Positions 12,601-23,277 of a stretch of 64,000 nucleotides of DNA are shown here, one piece after another (the stretch's first letter is position 1; each line of letters opens with the position of its first letter). The stretch spans positions 119,972 through 183,971 of the forward strand of contig MPNW01000078.1 in NCBI GenBank assembly GCA_011800805.1, written 5' to 3'. A model generated the notes under the pieces. That model searched no databases and was not told where the DNA came from. It was given only the letters and a program-made list of their open reading frames with translations. This stretch comes from Hirudo medicinalis (Eukaryota > Annelida > Clitellata > Hirudinida > Hirudinidae). A program made the position numbers and the translations under genes.

Positions 12601-12680
12601 ATTAATTTAACATGCCTGGAAATGATATCCCCCATTTCGTAAGCATCGTCAAAATTAACGTCGTCTTCTGTCATCTTCAT
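233..12680 (-). CDS. CASK: CASK, CaMK-domain MAGUK scaffold (3' end outside window)
   Basis: Membrane-associated guanylate kinase scaffold that joins cell-junction and synaptic proteins. Exons read from the right: 12680-12616 (start [16 protein letters not shown], with a second Met two codons upstream), 10856-10744, 10080-9975, 6812-6735, 6337-6159, 5043-4868, 4446-4324 and 3124-3044 form the CaMK-like kinase domain. Then 2491-2384 (linker), 2199-2081, 1815-1735, 1469-1383 and about 1246-1052 carry the two L27 domains. Then 529-450 and 318-233 carry the PDZ ([20 protein letters not shown] across the junction). Reading phases join correctly at the junctions I checked. SH3 and guanylate-kinase exons must lie left of position 1. 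The catalytic loop reads HRDIRPHS and the DFG site reads GFR, so this is a pseudokinase-like domain as in known CASK. Exon 1 seems to use a GC donor. Introns, especially 6813-9974, are rich in simple repeats. The identity is very secure. Confidence 0.93.
380..444. repeat. ATG/ACG trinucleotide array
   Basis: Short imperfect array of ATG and ACG units in the intron that splits the CASK PDZ domain. Confidence 0.75.
612..725. repeat. ATC/GTC trinucleotide array
   Basis: About 110 bp of ATC units broken by GTC and GCC units, in the CASK intron before the PDZ. It gives spurious poly-Ser and poly-Met ORFs on the two strands. Confidence 0.9.
858..1025. repeat. TTA array and A+T-only stretch
   Basis: A run of TTA units (about 861-885) leads into roughly 130 bp that is almost only A and T. 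It lies in a CASK intron just beside the exon that starts at 1052. Confidence 0.8.
1592..1708. repeat. Minisatellite built on ATG units
   Basis: Four copies of a 20-27 bp unit made of ATG/ACG triplets plus the segment ATTAAGATGCTAGTG, with unit lengths varying by whole triplets. Intronic in CASK. Confidence 0.75.
2586..2712. repeat. AAT trinucleotide array
   Basis: Poly-A followed by AAT units with a near-exact internal repeat (2613-2655 against 2664-2706). Intronic in CASK. Confidence 0.85.
3664..3892. repeat. Two-unit minisatellite, order ABABBAB
   Basis: Seven tandem units that share the core CATGCAACAACATACAA. Unit A (30 bp) ends CAATATATAACAG and unit B (31 bp) ends GAACATACATACAG. Their order is A-B-A-B-B-A-B. 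The array is responsible for long Cys-rich and Val-rich ORFs on the minus strand, which are not genes. Confidence 0.85.
4093..4225. repeat. AAT/AAC trinucleotide array
   Basis: Imperfect AAT, AAC and AGC units in a CASK intron. Confidence 0.8.
5575..5776. repeat. Fold-back repeat around telomere-like DNA
   Basis: The left arm (about 5575-5640) and right arm (about 5714-5776) are imperfect inverted copies. An exact core CAGCGACTTTTG on the left meets CAAAAGTCGCTG on the right, and GACGGGC matches in inverted form nearer the outer ends. The loop (5641-5690) holds degenerate CCCTAA units. It looks like a small MITE or a hairpin-type insertion in a CASK intron. I see no coding capacity. Confidence 0.6.
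6060..6150. repeat. ATC/GTC array abutting a CASK donor
   Basis: The array begins about 10 bp downstream, in the direction of transcription, of the donor of CASK exon 6337-6159. The exon frame would run through it as poly-Asp if the intron were kept. Confidence 0.85.
6835..7090. repeat. ATC/GTC array with higher-order units
   Basis: About 250 bp of ATC and GTC triplets, with the 15-mer ATGATCATCAACATC recurring three times, so the array has higher-order units. Intronic in CASK. Confidence 0.85.
7800..8330. repeat. A+T-rich low-complexity block
   Basis: About 500 bp of nearly pure A+T with dispersed self-similar segments, such as AATATTATTACACTTTATAT at two places (about 7947 and 8026). Inside the 3.2-kb CASK intron. 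No coding signal. Confidence 0.75.
8411..8461. repeat. TTA trinucleotide array
   Basis: About 16 TTA units with one interruption, in a CASK intron. Confidence 0.9.
8715..9180. repeat. ATG/ACG trinucleotide arrays
   Basis: Three blocks (8715-8800, 8931-8992 and 9020-9180) of ATG and ACG units, separated by more complex DNA. Nearly all unit differences are T/C changes at one position. Intronic in CASK. Confidence 0.85.
9540..9655. repeat. ATG/ACG trinucleotide array
   Basis: A further array of the same type in the same CASK intron. Confidence 0.85.
9855..9970. repeat. CAA trinucleotide array
   Basis: Imperfect CAA/CAG units that end right at the donor of CASK exon 10080-9975. Confidence 0.8.
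10230..10262. repeat. GT dinucleotide array
   Basis: About ten GT units in a CASK intron. Confidence 0.85.
10332..10453. mobile_element. hAT-like MITE with 8-bp target duplication
   Basis: A 122-bp element that starts CAGGGACG and ends CGTCCCTG, a perfect 8-bp terminal inverted repeat. It is flanked by CATCAAGA on the left and CATCAAGG on the right, an 8-bp target duplication with one mismatch. Termini of this kind with 8-bp duplications are typical of hAT transposons. It has no coding capacity, so it is a non-autonomous copy in the second CASK intron (10081-10743). Confidence 0.75.
12034..12147. other. GC-rich fold-back, possible structured RNA
   Basis: A GC-rich 114-bp island in the AT-rich first CASK intron. 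The ends pair perfectly over 10 bp (CCGACAGGAA with TTCCTGTCGG). Inside are a 5-bp hairpin (GGGCGAGGCGCCC, 12060-12072), a long-range helix AGCCCC/GGGGCT (12073-12078 with 12119-12124) and a hairpin CCTCTCTGAGG (12126-12136). The fold could be a branched non-coding RNA or just a small inverted-repeat element. I do not recognise the family. Confidence 0.4.
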
Positions 12681-13556
12681 AAGTAATTTTAAAGCGAGCC
12701 AAACTTGAACGAAACGCAAAAACACCACGCGATGAAAATAAAATCTATCAAATAATAATAATATTATAATCAGCACAGAGCGAGCTCGTTTTATAGACAT
12801 CCGAAGCCATCCATAGCAGATGTTTCTCATTCGTTGGTTGATACCTTCACATGATGAATAAGACGAATAGTTCAAAAATAAAAATAACAAAATGATACGA
12901 GATGAGTATGCGAAGAGTCGAGATAGAGACAAAAAGATTTCAAAATCTGCATTAATAAGTTGCGGCAAACTGTCTATTGTTCTAATTTCAACAATTCGCG
13001 AGGACTGCATGTCAGAAAATGAAGGAAGTCAATGATTGAAATGTTCGCAATTGACCACACGCCATATTTCAAAAAGAATGGATTTGATAAAAGTTCATCC
13101 TCTCATTCGAAGCGCTTCTAGGAGGAGAGTTTAATATATAACCTTCATTGTAGAAACTTTTATTGACTCAACATTTACTACAATATAACTAACGATAACG
13201 ATAATAAGTTCGAATGTGATTACAGCGGCATATGTCCTAATGGAACTTCAAGTCTAGGGGAACTTTCCTTGAAGAAGAAAGTTTTCGAAAGGTTGCGAAA
13301 CTCGACCATCTACGTCGAGCTAATAATTTGACGAGGGAACCTCTGGCTGCTGATCTGAACCCTCGCCTTCCCGGCTCTTACGCAGGCACAACCTAGGAGA
13401 GACTTTGATACTAGTGTAGATGTCGTGTAGTCTGTTATTTGCCGAAGGCAATCACAAAAGGAGGCCATGAAGAAGTGTAATGACATGGTCATGCTATATT
13501 TTTTTAGTTTTTTTTTTTTTTATATAGAGCTATTATAAGAAACCTTCGGGTATCTA
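12681..13556. other. Intergenic, upstream of CASK and of the 13.56-kb ORF
   Basis: Putative promoter and 5' UTR region between the divergent CASK start and the small plus-strand ORF. A poly-T tract (13501-13521) lies 40 bp before the ORF. ORFs on the minus strand here show no recognisable domain. No TATA box or named motif is clear. Confidence 0.5.
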
Positions 13557-13805
13557 TTGAGTGGTCCGACGATGCTACGAATATCCCTGAGATGCTTAAT
13601 AAGATCGAGTAGTTTTGTTGATAATTTGACATATCTGGATGCCAAAGTAGCGTTAGCCAATCAAAATGACTGTGCAATCTATATTACAAACACCCACCCC
13701 ACAGCAGAAGATCTGAAAGCATACTTCAGCACTGAAATATACGAACGCGAAGGTCTGTATCTTTTCAAAAAAAGACTAGTGGAACTATTAATGGAACCCG
13801 ATTAA
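13557..13805 (+). CDS. Small hypothetical protein, possibly mitochondrial
   Basis: An 82-residue single-exon ORF, or 77 residues if it starts at the Met of MLRISLRCLIRSSS. The N-terminus is Arg/Ser/Leu-rich without acidic residues, which resembles a mitochondrial targeting sequence. The rest is a mixed acidic and basic sequence ending KRLVELLMEPD. A consensus AATAAA (13894-13899) lies 89 bp after the stop, which supports a real transcript. Base composition is more balanced than the surrounding DNA. I do not recognise the family. It sits tail-to-tail with TGFBRAP1. It could also be the last exon of a longer gene. Confidence 0.5.
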   Translation: MSGPTMLRISLRCLIRSSSFVDNLTYLDAKVALANQNDCAIYITNTHPTAEDLKAYFSTEIYEREGLYLFKKRLVELLMEPD

Positions 13806-13893
13806 TAATATGCAACAGCAGAGACGATAGACAGTTTCTATTTCATGGCAAGTTATTCGGAGGGATTTACTTAAAATCGAGCCTCGTTTGAAA

Positions 13894-13899
13894 AATAAA
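13894..13899 (+). terminator. Poly(A) signal of the small ORF
   Basis: AATAAA 89 bp downstream of the stop of the ORF at 13557-13805. Confidence 0.5.
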
Positions 13900-14376
13900 A
13901 ACCAGTTTTATTATTCAATGCATCTTATTAAAATTTTGTTCGCATTCTTTAAAACAAAATATTAAATTCCATTTTTTTGCTCTTAACCTTGAGGGGCAAC
14001 AAAGGTACATCAAATTTTTATTAGAACCTCAAAAAGATTTGTTGCTCTGATTTATCATAAGAAAATAATTAGTGAAACCATTGAAGCATGCAGCTCCAAC
14101 TTGATTGAGACATTAAGGCAAAAAAGGTTATCAGTTAATTTAGGCAAACTCCAAGTAGCGCTGAACAATTTAAATTTTTAAATAGCAAATTATATTTTGT
14201 TTTTCTATTCACCATGAAAGCTGAATTGAAGTCCTACGATCTACTGTTGCTTAATTGACTGAAAACAAAACCTTCTCTTTATTCAAAACTCAATCTGCAA
14301 CCCATCATTCTACTCAACTTGTGAACAGTTCTGTTCTCAGACTTCAACATCAAACATTTCAGTATTGGTTTTGAAG

Positions 14377-14382
14377 TTTATT
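14377..14382 (-). terminator. Poly(A) signal of TGFBRAP1
   Basis: AATAAA on the minus strand, about 135 bp after the TGFBRAP1 stop codon. Confidence 0.5.
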
Positions 14383-14517
14383 CAGGAAGAATTTACAAAC
14401 ATTCAAACATGTATACATATTTTTCTAAATGCACAATATTCATTTATAAATGCAAAAAATAATAAATTCGATGATTGCTGACAGAAACTTGAGTGGAATT
14501 GCTTGTATCTCCTAAGT

Positions 14518-15639
14518 TTACTTTTGCTGGCAGTGGACATGAGCAATTGCGTTACTATAAGGAAGGCTCACAAAGACTGACTCTGTAAACGGACGTTTGC
14601 ACAGGAAACAAACTCTGAAGGATTCAATGTTGGAATTAATATCATAGTTAATATTATTATTAATAACAATAAGCACAAAATACCATCGCTTGTAATAATA
14701 ATAATAATAAACTATCAAACGAAAATGTAATTGTACAATCATGAAACCACTGATTCCATGCAACTGCAACATTAGCAACATAATAACTTCATTGCGACCA
14801 TAACTAATAAGATCACAACTCCTTACACCGACCTTTCCTCGGTCACGACAACAGGGTCCTTATTGGAGGACATGGAGGCTAACTTGATGGAGCAGCTCGT
14901 GCCCTTCGTGAGCATGACCTGAATCTTGGACGTCCGACACCTGTGAAGGCTGCTCCTTATCGAGTTGAGGAGGAAATCTTCGACGATGGCGTTCGACCAA
15001 TTGTTGGGAATCGCCTGGATCACCTGCAGCAATTGAAATGACGATGAGGAGGAGGAGGAGGAGGAGGAGGAGGAGGAGGAGGGGTGCAAGAAGCCAATGA
15101 ATTCAATGCAGCTGGTTTCTAATTGATTAATTTTAACCTAATTGAAATTTAACTAATCCATTAATAAGCACTGTTCATGGATAATGATATTTACCAGGTT
15201 AAATGATGATGAATTACTTTAACAATTACTTAAAACTCCGATTTTGTTAAAATAACTTGAATAAATTCAATATTATTATTGTAATTATTTTATATAATAA
15301 ATTGCATAAGACAGCAGATCAATGTGTCACAAACTTTTATAGCATCAAATTCATTCTGATGCTTGTTGAGCAGGGCTAATGTAGGTTCTAAGTAATGTTC
15401 TTTGCTGGAAATTGAGTTTTTAAAAATCAATTACAAATAAACATAAACATAAAGCATAAACATAAACATAAGCATAAACAAAATTACTTAATTATTATTA
15501 ATTGAAACATTGGTAACCCTTCGATTTGAATGTCAGTTATTAATTAAAAACGATAATAATGTAACGAAAGTTGTTCAAAATGATGCAATATATTGTTTTG
15601 CATTCTCCAGTCTACTTGATACTTATTATAATAGTAAAT

Positions 15640-15675
<36 letters not shown>

Positions 15676-18600
15676 TGAAAGTGTATTCATATAGCGCCAT
15701 AAGCACAGGGGTGCTTAGATCATTTAGGCATTTATTCAGCAAGTTTAGAGGCACTTTGTGGCTGTGCAAGATGAATTGCAAACACCACACGTAACAAGTT
15801 CTGCTTTTACCATCATTCGCAGAAATGCAACCCCGAATCAATTTGCACCCATGCATAATCATAACTACACAATTGCACAAAACATCAACATCGTTCCCCT
15901 GACTAACAAATTCTTGGCATTGAGGTAAATGGTCAGCAGAGTTTCAAACAGGTTGGCTCTGTAAGAAGGAGGTTTTCCCTGAGAATAAACCATGCAGTAG
16001 TCCTCTGCCTCTTCAAAGTTCTGCACTTTTTCTGCCAGAATGTTCAGGGCTGTATGGTGGTCTTCCAACTTAAAAAGTTCAAAAAGTCATTGAAGTCCAA
16101 GAGAACAAGTTTCATGTTATACATGCGGGTTTAAAATCATATACCAGAAGTTATATTTCTCAATTCGCAGCAATATTCCTTTTATAAAAACTTTAGTGTG
16201 TAATAGTGTATTATTTATTGTTAAAACTTCAAGTCATCATGAAAACCATCTCGTCGAAAATAAGGGTCAATCCCTCCGACCTTTCCGTAGAGCAGGGCAC
16301 ACTCGTGGTAGAGTTGAGACCCCTCGGCCTTTGGCAGGAGCGAAGAAACTCTGTAGTTGTTCGACACTTTCAGGAAATGACACAATTTCTGCCTTTAATG
16401 GACAATTAAAAATAAAACAAATTAGGATTAAATCATTTCCATTGTTGAAGCAACCAAGAACATTTGTGACATCAACAGGAATGGATCTAACTATCAAAAT
16501 AATGGCAGTTAATGTTAAAATAAAACCATTACTATTGTGAGTCACCAAATACCTGGCCTTTGCAAGTTTGGATTCATCATTTGACTCCTTGAGCAGCAAG
16601 ACCTCACCAAGATACAAATTGGACAACATAGAATGGTATTTCTCATTCTGAACAAATAATGTAGAAATTTAATAATAGCAGCCTGTTCATCTAATTCAAA
16701 CAAATTAATCTTTAAAATTGCACTTTAAAATTAAATCAATAAATCTAAACTTATTAAAATGCAAATAAAATCTTGAAATTACAAATTGGACAACATAGAA
16801 TGGTATTTCTCATTCTGAACAAACAATGTAGAAATTTAATAATAGCAGCTTGTTCATCTAATTCAAACAAATTAATCATTAAAATTGCACTTTAAAATTA
16901 AATCAATAAATCTAAACTTATTAAAATGCAAATAAAATCTTGAAATTAAAGCAAAATAATCCCTCATCACCAGCGACTTCTTCTTGTAAATGAGGTCCTC
17001 CAGAAACAAGATGGACGCCTCCTTGAACCCTCCCAAATACTCGACAACTTTCTCCAAACCGAGCCTGTCGCACTGATCTATGAATATCTAAAAATAAATG
17101 CAAACAAATCACCTTATCGTCTGTCATTTACCATTATTATCAAATCAATTAAATCAAAATTATTATCACTAATATTATCAAATTACCTTGACAGCGAGTT
17201 GTTGGTCCCTCTCCATGAGCCAATCAGAATGCTTCCATATCAAAGAGTTGTCGCCCATTCTTAAAGGTTGATGAAATATTGAAAAATAAAACTTAATAAT
17301 AAGATTAATTAATGATACTAATAATATATTTAGTTAACTAAAACAATGCCATATTTGATTATTGACATTATATCCTTCTACAACAGATGAGCACAAAGCA
17401 TTCTGAAGGCTCTTAGAAATATATACTTATTCCAAAAATAAACCAAACATGAACTGTCAATCATTTCAGCAAACTGAAAACCTTTGAAATGTATCTGCGA
17501 CAATTGACAATGAACCGTGAATGAAGTTGTCGAGGCAACGACAAACTTTATTCGCAAAGTGCGCAACTCCGAACATTGTAAACATTTACACCATTTAAGC
17601 AGCACCAGCCAATTAAATGTCGTCGATTTTGATTAAGGTGACAACCATGACATGTTAAGAGCAGTCTTACTTGCACAGACTGTCAACAATGAAGGGAAAG
17701 CCAGGAAACATGGCATCCTTCAACTCTCCTTCACATATCCTAATATCAATAATAATAATGATGATGATGATGATGATGGTGACAATAATAATAATTATTA
17801 TTGTTGCAAGCAACAATTAAAATATTAATAATAACAACAACAACAATAATTTATAACCTAAAAAGAAATTAATATTGATTCATATCCTTTCACAACAGTG
17901 CTAGGTTGTAGTACTAGTCTGGCTTTCATGGACCTGCTTACCTACCATGTTATGATTCTAAAATACTCGCGACAAAGCGAGCCAGGATGTGAACGCGACA
18001 TCATTTATTTCTTCCACAACCAAAGCATCCAGAAATGCAAGCACATTAATCTCTTGCATTGGGATTTGCAGCTCAGCCTTTGTTAGCAACAAAACAACAA
18101 CAGCATGTTGACGTGTTCTAATCCCTTCGTCTCGGACGACGAGATGAGTGGACGATATTTAAATCTAAATCACGTGTTTATGTGGAAACTTATTTTAGAA
18201 TCACTCAAACAATGCACGTGTTTTGCCATCATCGAACATATTTTAATGAGTTATTAACTCAGTTTTTTATTAACTCATTTGTTCATTAGAAATTTGCAAT
18301 GTAATTAATCATTATTATAAGAATGAATGGCTAAAATAAATTCCACCTCTTCCATGTCTCTAAAGCATCCTCCTTATTTCCAGAGTTGCAGAGCATAATT
18401 GCTGAGCAGTGATGGTTTCCCTGCTTCTTGAAGTACTCGATGCAACTGTCGACGTCCACGAGGTCCTGCAACTTGGAGATCGACGAAAGCAATTTGGACG
18501 GCTGCAACTTGCCCAGCAACTTCAGGTAGGCCGTCATGACGTCCTGAAATGAATGACGATGTCAATTTATGTGACGCATGTGTACGACATCCCGTAGACG

Positions 18601-21600
18601 ATGATTACGTGCGTAATGTATGCATGTGCATGACATCCTATATTTTATGATTAATTTATGCAACAAACACAGAGAATCAGCTGAGTGTAAATGTAAATGT
18701 AGTTAATTTATATAGCGCCATATGCATAGCGTCAGAGGCGCTTTTTGTTAGCCATTTATAGAGCGCTCCTTCCCAAGGGCGCTTGTGGCAGTGCAGGCTG
18801 GGTTTTGAACACGACACATTACGACTGTTGCCATTACCTCCGCATGCAGGAACACAACCCATTCGGCTAACCTGCATTAAATAAATATAAAAATAAAGAA
18901 TGTGAGTGCTCCTTATTAATGAATGTCATTTGAGTGCCCAATAAGTTATTGATTTAATAAAATGCACGAACTAACGAATCGAAGGAATTCTAGCGATCCA
19001 AACAAATTCAGGAATTCTCACGGATTTGTGTTCGTGTTTCACGTGCGGAAGCAGAATCTTCAGGTGAGTGAAAAGAAACGACTCGAAACGTTCGATAGTT
19101 TCCGATCGGTCATTCGAAAGGCGGTGGACGTCGAACACGTCGTGGAGAGGCGGTTGCGACCTCGTGAACTTTGAACTCTCTGGAAGAAGGCCGGGGTACA
19201 GGGAGATCAACTGATAAATGGAAAGATGACTTTTGGATATTTTAAAAACTGGTCGGCATTTAAGATTTTTCATTTTTAGAAAAATATTCGTAAAGTAAAC
19301 AAAATCGATTAATGCAGTTGATTCGAAAATTCGAAAGTAATTATAAATATTCACTTACAAATAATTTCTCAGCATTGACAAAGACAGTCATCTCATTTAA
19401 ATCAAGAATTAATTTCTAAATATTAAATATTAATTAATATTAAAAATAATTTATTAATCTTAAGAACGAATTAAAAATAAAATTATCATCGTTATTACAA
19501 ACCTCCCTGGGGTCAAGACCACCATTGTTGAAGTGAGCCGTAGCTTCCTGGAAGTTCTGTCGACAAAACTCAACAAAACCCGCCTGCAATTCGATCCTCT
19601 TCATCGTCTGCCGTCACAAACAAGCCATTAAATTTAGAAAATATTTACCGTCTAATATCAGTTTACATTAAAATATTTCAAATCATTACGACTTATCGTA
19701 ACCATGAAATATAAATAATTGAGTTATACGAACAATACTGAGATCCTGAGAGAAGTTGCCATCTGTGTTGATGCTTTTAGTCAGCTCGAGAGCCTCAGTT
19801 ATCCTGTGTTCCAATAGCAGGGATTGAATCTGTAAAGGATGAAAAAGATGAATGTCACATCATTTGCCAAAAGTGGGACTTGAACGTGCGAGGTTTGCAT
19901 CTTCTTTCAAAAGTGTAACATGTGGGAAATCTAAATACTTTTAAACAAACTTAAATCAGCTCTCCGATGATTAAACAACTGAACACTAAAGGAGAAACCA
20001 CCCTCCTATTGAAGCTCTACTTTTTGTTTGTTTTTTAATGTCACGACAAATAACGGCTTCTAATAAATTGTTGCAAACATAAAGCACAAAATCAATGTTA
20101 TACAACTTTAACTAACTAAATGTAAACCATAACTAAATCTGTATTATTAAAATTGTATGACACATCACGACATTAATATCCGAAACGTACAACCGACGAG
20201 ATTCCCAGAAAGAAAGAAGGTCTAGCGAATGAAAACCTACCTGCCTGTCGAAGGGCTCTGGAAGGAGACAGTAGACGTCGTTTTTGGTAGCCACGAAAAT
20301 CTTCCCGCTCGATTCGCAGGTCGCGATGCCGCCACCGAACTGTATCGTCTGCTTCTGTTGCTGATCCAGGATGCTAAAACGCGAGTCCATTTTAGAAAAT
20401 TACTTCTAAAATCGTTTCGCTTAGTTGGAGCATTAAAGATGGTAAATAATAAATATTATTGCTGCTACTTTGGAAAAATACATTGAATGTCTGATGCAAG
20501 AAAATGTTCTTATTGCTAAAGAAAGAAACAATCCAAAGACATTCATTCGTACTGCTTCCTTTGCAGTCTTGCTCATTTAACCCTCATCTGTAATTTCTAG
20601 AAATCATCATCACATCATCATTGTTGTCAACAACACAGCCTTCATGTAGAAATTCTGAAAATAGCAGCAACATCGATGGATACCTGTGGACGGTCATGAA
20701 CTCGTCGTTAAGTACGACGACGTAAGGATGGACGTAGGAGATGGAGATGATGTTGTTGATCCACTGGAGAGGAGGTCTTCGGGAAATTCCGTCGGAAAGC
20801 GCGAAGATCCCGAGAGCATTCGAAGCACTCAGCAGGTACTCGTTCTGCATTCGTGACATCGACGTCGATATTAATTTACAAGTTAATGCGTTAATTATTA
20901 ATATGTTAATTAATAAAATAATTACTGGTTAACCAATTATTAAGAAAGGTTAAAATTAAAAAATTAAAAAAAAATAGAACACAGAATTAGGATAATTGAA
21001 AATGAATGAATCCCCCAGTCCACCTGAGACACGTAGACGACGACCGGCCTGACTTGTCTGGAGTCGAACTCGAAGAGATCCTGCTGGGAGCCCGAGTCAC
21101 AACCGATCATCCTGTAGTCGCTCGAGAGGCCGACGCACATCACAGACCCGTCCACTTTCTGCGAATGGAAGTTATTATTTGAAACTCCAAGTGAATAATA
21201 ATTATGTAATTAGAATAATAATAAATTGTGTAATAAATTATAATTTATGTAAATAGAGTAATTTGCAGCAATTACAAGAACAATAATGTTAACTATCAAT
21301 AGTCAGTGAATAATATTATTATGACAGTAAAAAGTGGTTCAGAAGGAAAATGCTGCTCATGTTTTATGATGTCGCTAGAAATTAATGAAGGTATCATTAA
21401 CCAATTTGATATTCAATATCTTAATAAAATGCTTAAATTATGAAAGACGGTATTCCCAATTAAACAATATCCTCACAAATATAAATAAATTGTATCGTTA
21501 TAAATTGGAAAAAAATCCTTCGTCATCGTTAATTGCCAATCTGAAACAGCAAAACAAAGTCTGCCTTTGGCTAATAAAAGATTGCAACGACGAGCCTAAT

Positions 21601-23277
21601 CGATTATTCACGAGACAATAAGTAGATTCTAATCCGGATCGACGTAATTGATTAGATTGACGACTAATTAATAAGAAATGTCAAAGGACATAAAAACACA
21701 CCCACCAGGGCAACAGGTGAGCTGTCAAGCTGGAACTCCCTGAGAAAAACCAATTGGTCGTCCTTGATGGAAAATATCTGGATGGACTTCTTTCTCGTTC
21801 CCACATAGACCTGATGTTGTTTTGATTTAATCGCTTTGTTTACCGTTTTTGTCGAGACAAATTAATCGATCCTTTCGATTGGATCAATTATTCGCGATCG
21901 ACGAGGTATCTGCAATACTCGTCGAGTATTAGAAGTGTTGTCACCGTAGCAGTTAATATATTAGTAATCAGTTCAATAATTCATAACTAATAAGTAGACC
22001 ATAGAATAATGATTGGCTGTTGTTAAACATTTGAATGTTTCAATGATTGGTTCGACCGCATCAGCTTCAGCATGAAATCAATCAATCAATCATTCATTTG
22101 ATAACCTCGATGGCAAAGGGGTCCTTCCTGAGAGGTTTTTCGTTGACGGCAAAAACGTTGACAAGTTTTATTTTTAAGCCAGACACAAGCTGCGCAAATA
22201 AAATTTGAACATTAGAATGTTCATATCATCATCATCACCATCATCATTATCAAAGTTATCATGCTTCAGTAAAGTAAGTCATCAATATCACCACTATTAC
22301 ATCACTTTCATCAAGTCATATCATCCTAGCTATTAATATAACACCATCATCATCACCATCATCACCTGCATGTTAAGCATGTTGATCATGTAAATTGAGG
22401 CATCGCAGAGTGTCAGAACCCTCTTGAGAACAGTTGATGCTTTGATTTGAACAACTGCTTTTTGCTGTCAACAAATTCTTATTACAAATGCTGTGCTATA
22501 AATTGTCATCATTGAAATGTTTATAAAACTGAATAATAATAACAACAACAGTAAAAATAACAATAATAATGATAATATTTAAAAAGTGACATTTGATAGC
22601 ATTAAATTACTTATAATTAATAACACAGTAATAAATTAAAGAATATTAATAACTAAAAGTCATCTGAAGCTAACCATTTCCATAACAGTCTGTCCCTGTT
22701 TGGCGCATTCCAATCTCACAGTCGAAACATGACTGCCTCGTTTCTCTTCGACCAAGTAGTGCACGACACGACTGCAACGGTCATTGTTAACAATGTTAAC
22801 TTGCATGTTACGGGATCATAACATATAAAAGGTTATGACTTAATAGCTAACTAAATAGATTACTTAAGAATAAGTTGCTTAAATCAAAATTAGTTTAAAT
22901 ACTGCACACAAAAGTCCATTTAAGCATGGAATGATGCCACCTAGGACACACCAAGATGTCGCTAATGTTAATACTATTACCAATTAATCATGAATTAATA
23001 ATTAATCATTAATAACATTTTATTACCCATCTTCCGTTCCAAGATACAGATTCTTTCCACAAACTTCCAAAGAAGATATCTGCGATCAACAAATATTTGA
23101 ATGTATACAATTCCACAACAGCAATTTCATTAAAAGTTTATTTTTGTGTTTCGCTTATGTTTAAACTTCTTTTGTTGGATGTCAATTTAAATGACTTACC
23201 TGAAGATTATTTATGGCATCAGTGACTAGGTGACTTCTTTCAATTGCAGAAACCAGTGTAAATGTTTTCAAACTCAT
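14518..23277 (-). CDS. TGFBRAP1: TGFBRAP1 / VPS3, CORVET tether subunit
   Basis: Endosomal tethering protein of the CORVET complex (Vps39/TRAP1 family), which acts in early endosome fusion. The first exon begins MSLKTFTLVSAIER at 23277, matching the family N-terminus. A citron-homology (CNH) beta-propeller follows, in exons near 23.05, 22.7, 22.4, 22.15, 21.75, 21.1, 20.75 and 20.3 kb; VHSILDQQQKQT spans the junction of the last two. The alpha-solenoid lies near 19.8, 19.55, 19.1 and 18.45 kb, then 17.7, 17.2, 17.05 kb, 16647-16553, 16392-16281, 16068-15908, 15404-15335 and 15023-14833. The last exon (14614-14518) codes a zinc-finger-like tail with CFLC and HVHC. Splice phases agree where checked. 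The gene looks complete. Introns hold two SINE copies and a 167-bp tandem duplication that repeats one acceptor. Confidence 0.93.
15049..15083. repeat. GAG trinucleotide array
   Basis: About eleven GAG units in a TGFBRAP1 intron, 25 bp upstream of the acceptor for exon 15023-14833, so the pyrimidine strand faces the acceptor. Confidence 0.85.
15677..15835 (-). mobile_element. tRNA-derived SINE, copy 1 (diverged)
   Basis: Begins on the plus strand with ATATAGCGCC and contains the motifs AGGCACTTTGTGGCTGTGCA and CACCACACGTAACAAG, which align with the better copies at 18.7 and 50.9 kb. It reads on the minus strand. It is the most diverged copy, in a TGFBRAP1 intron. Confidence 0.6.
16614..16947. 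repeat. 167-bp tandem duplication with a splice acceptor
   Basis: Two head-to-tail copies, 16614-16780 and 16781-16947, differ at only three positions. Each contains 34 bp of TGFBRAP1 exon sequence plus its AG acceptor and upstream intron. Only the left copy continues into the full exon (16647-16553). Confidence 0.95.
18686..18875 (-). mobile_element. tRNA-derived SINE, copy 2 (near complete)
   Basis: Read on the minus strand it starts TGCAGGTTAGCCGAATGGGT, which fits a polymerase III box A. It has a box-B-like GTGTTCAAAACCC 70 bp on, then a body with CACAAGCGCCCTTGGGAAGG. The tail is GGCGCTATATAAATTAACTA, followed by short repeats. It lies in a TGFBRAP1 intron. Confidence 0.8.

Larger units (their letters stand above)
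13806..14517. other. Convergent 3' region
   Basis: Holds the 3' end of the small plus-strand gene and the 3' UTR of TGFBRAP1. AT-rich with no ORF of note. Confidence 0.5.

Noticed and set aside
19860..19915. tRNA-like T-arm (GTTCAAGTCCC on the minus strand)
   Set aside because: No box A or pairing arms in the right place.
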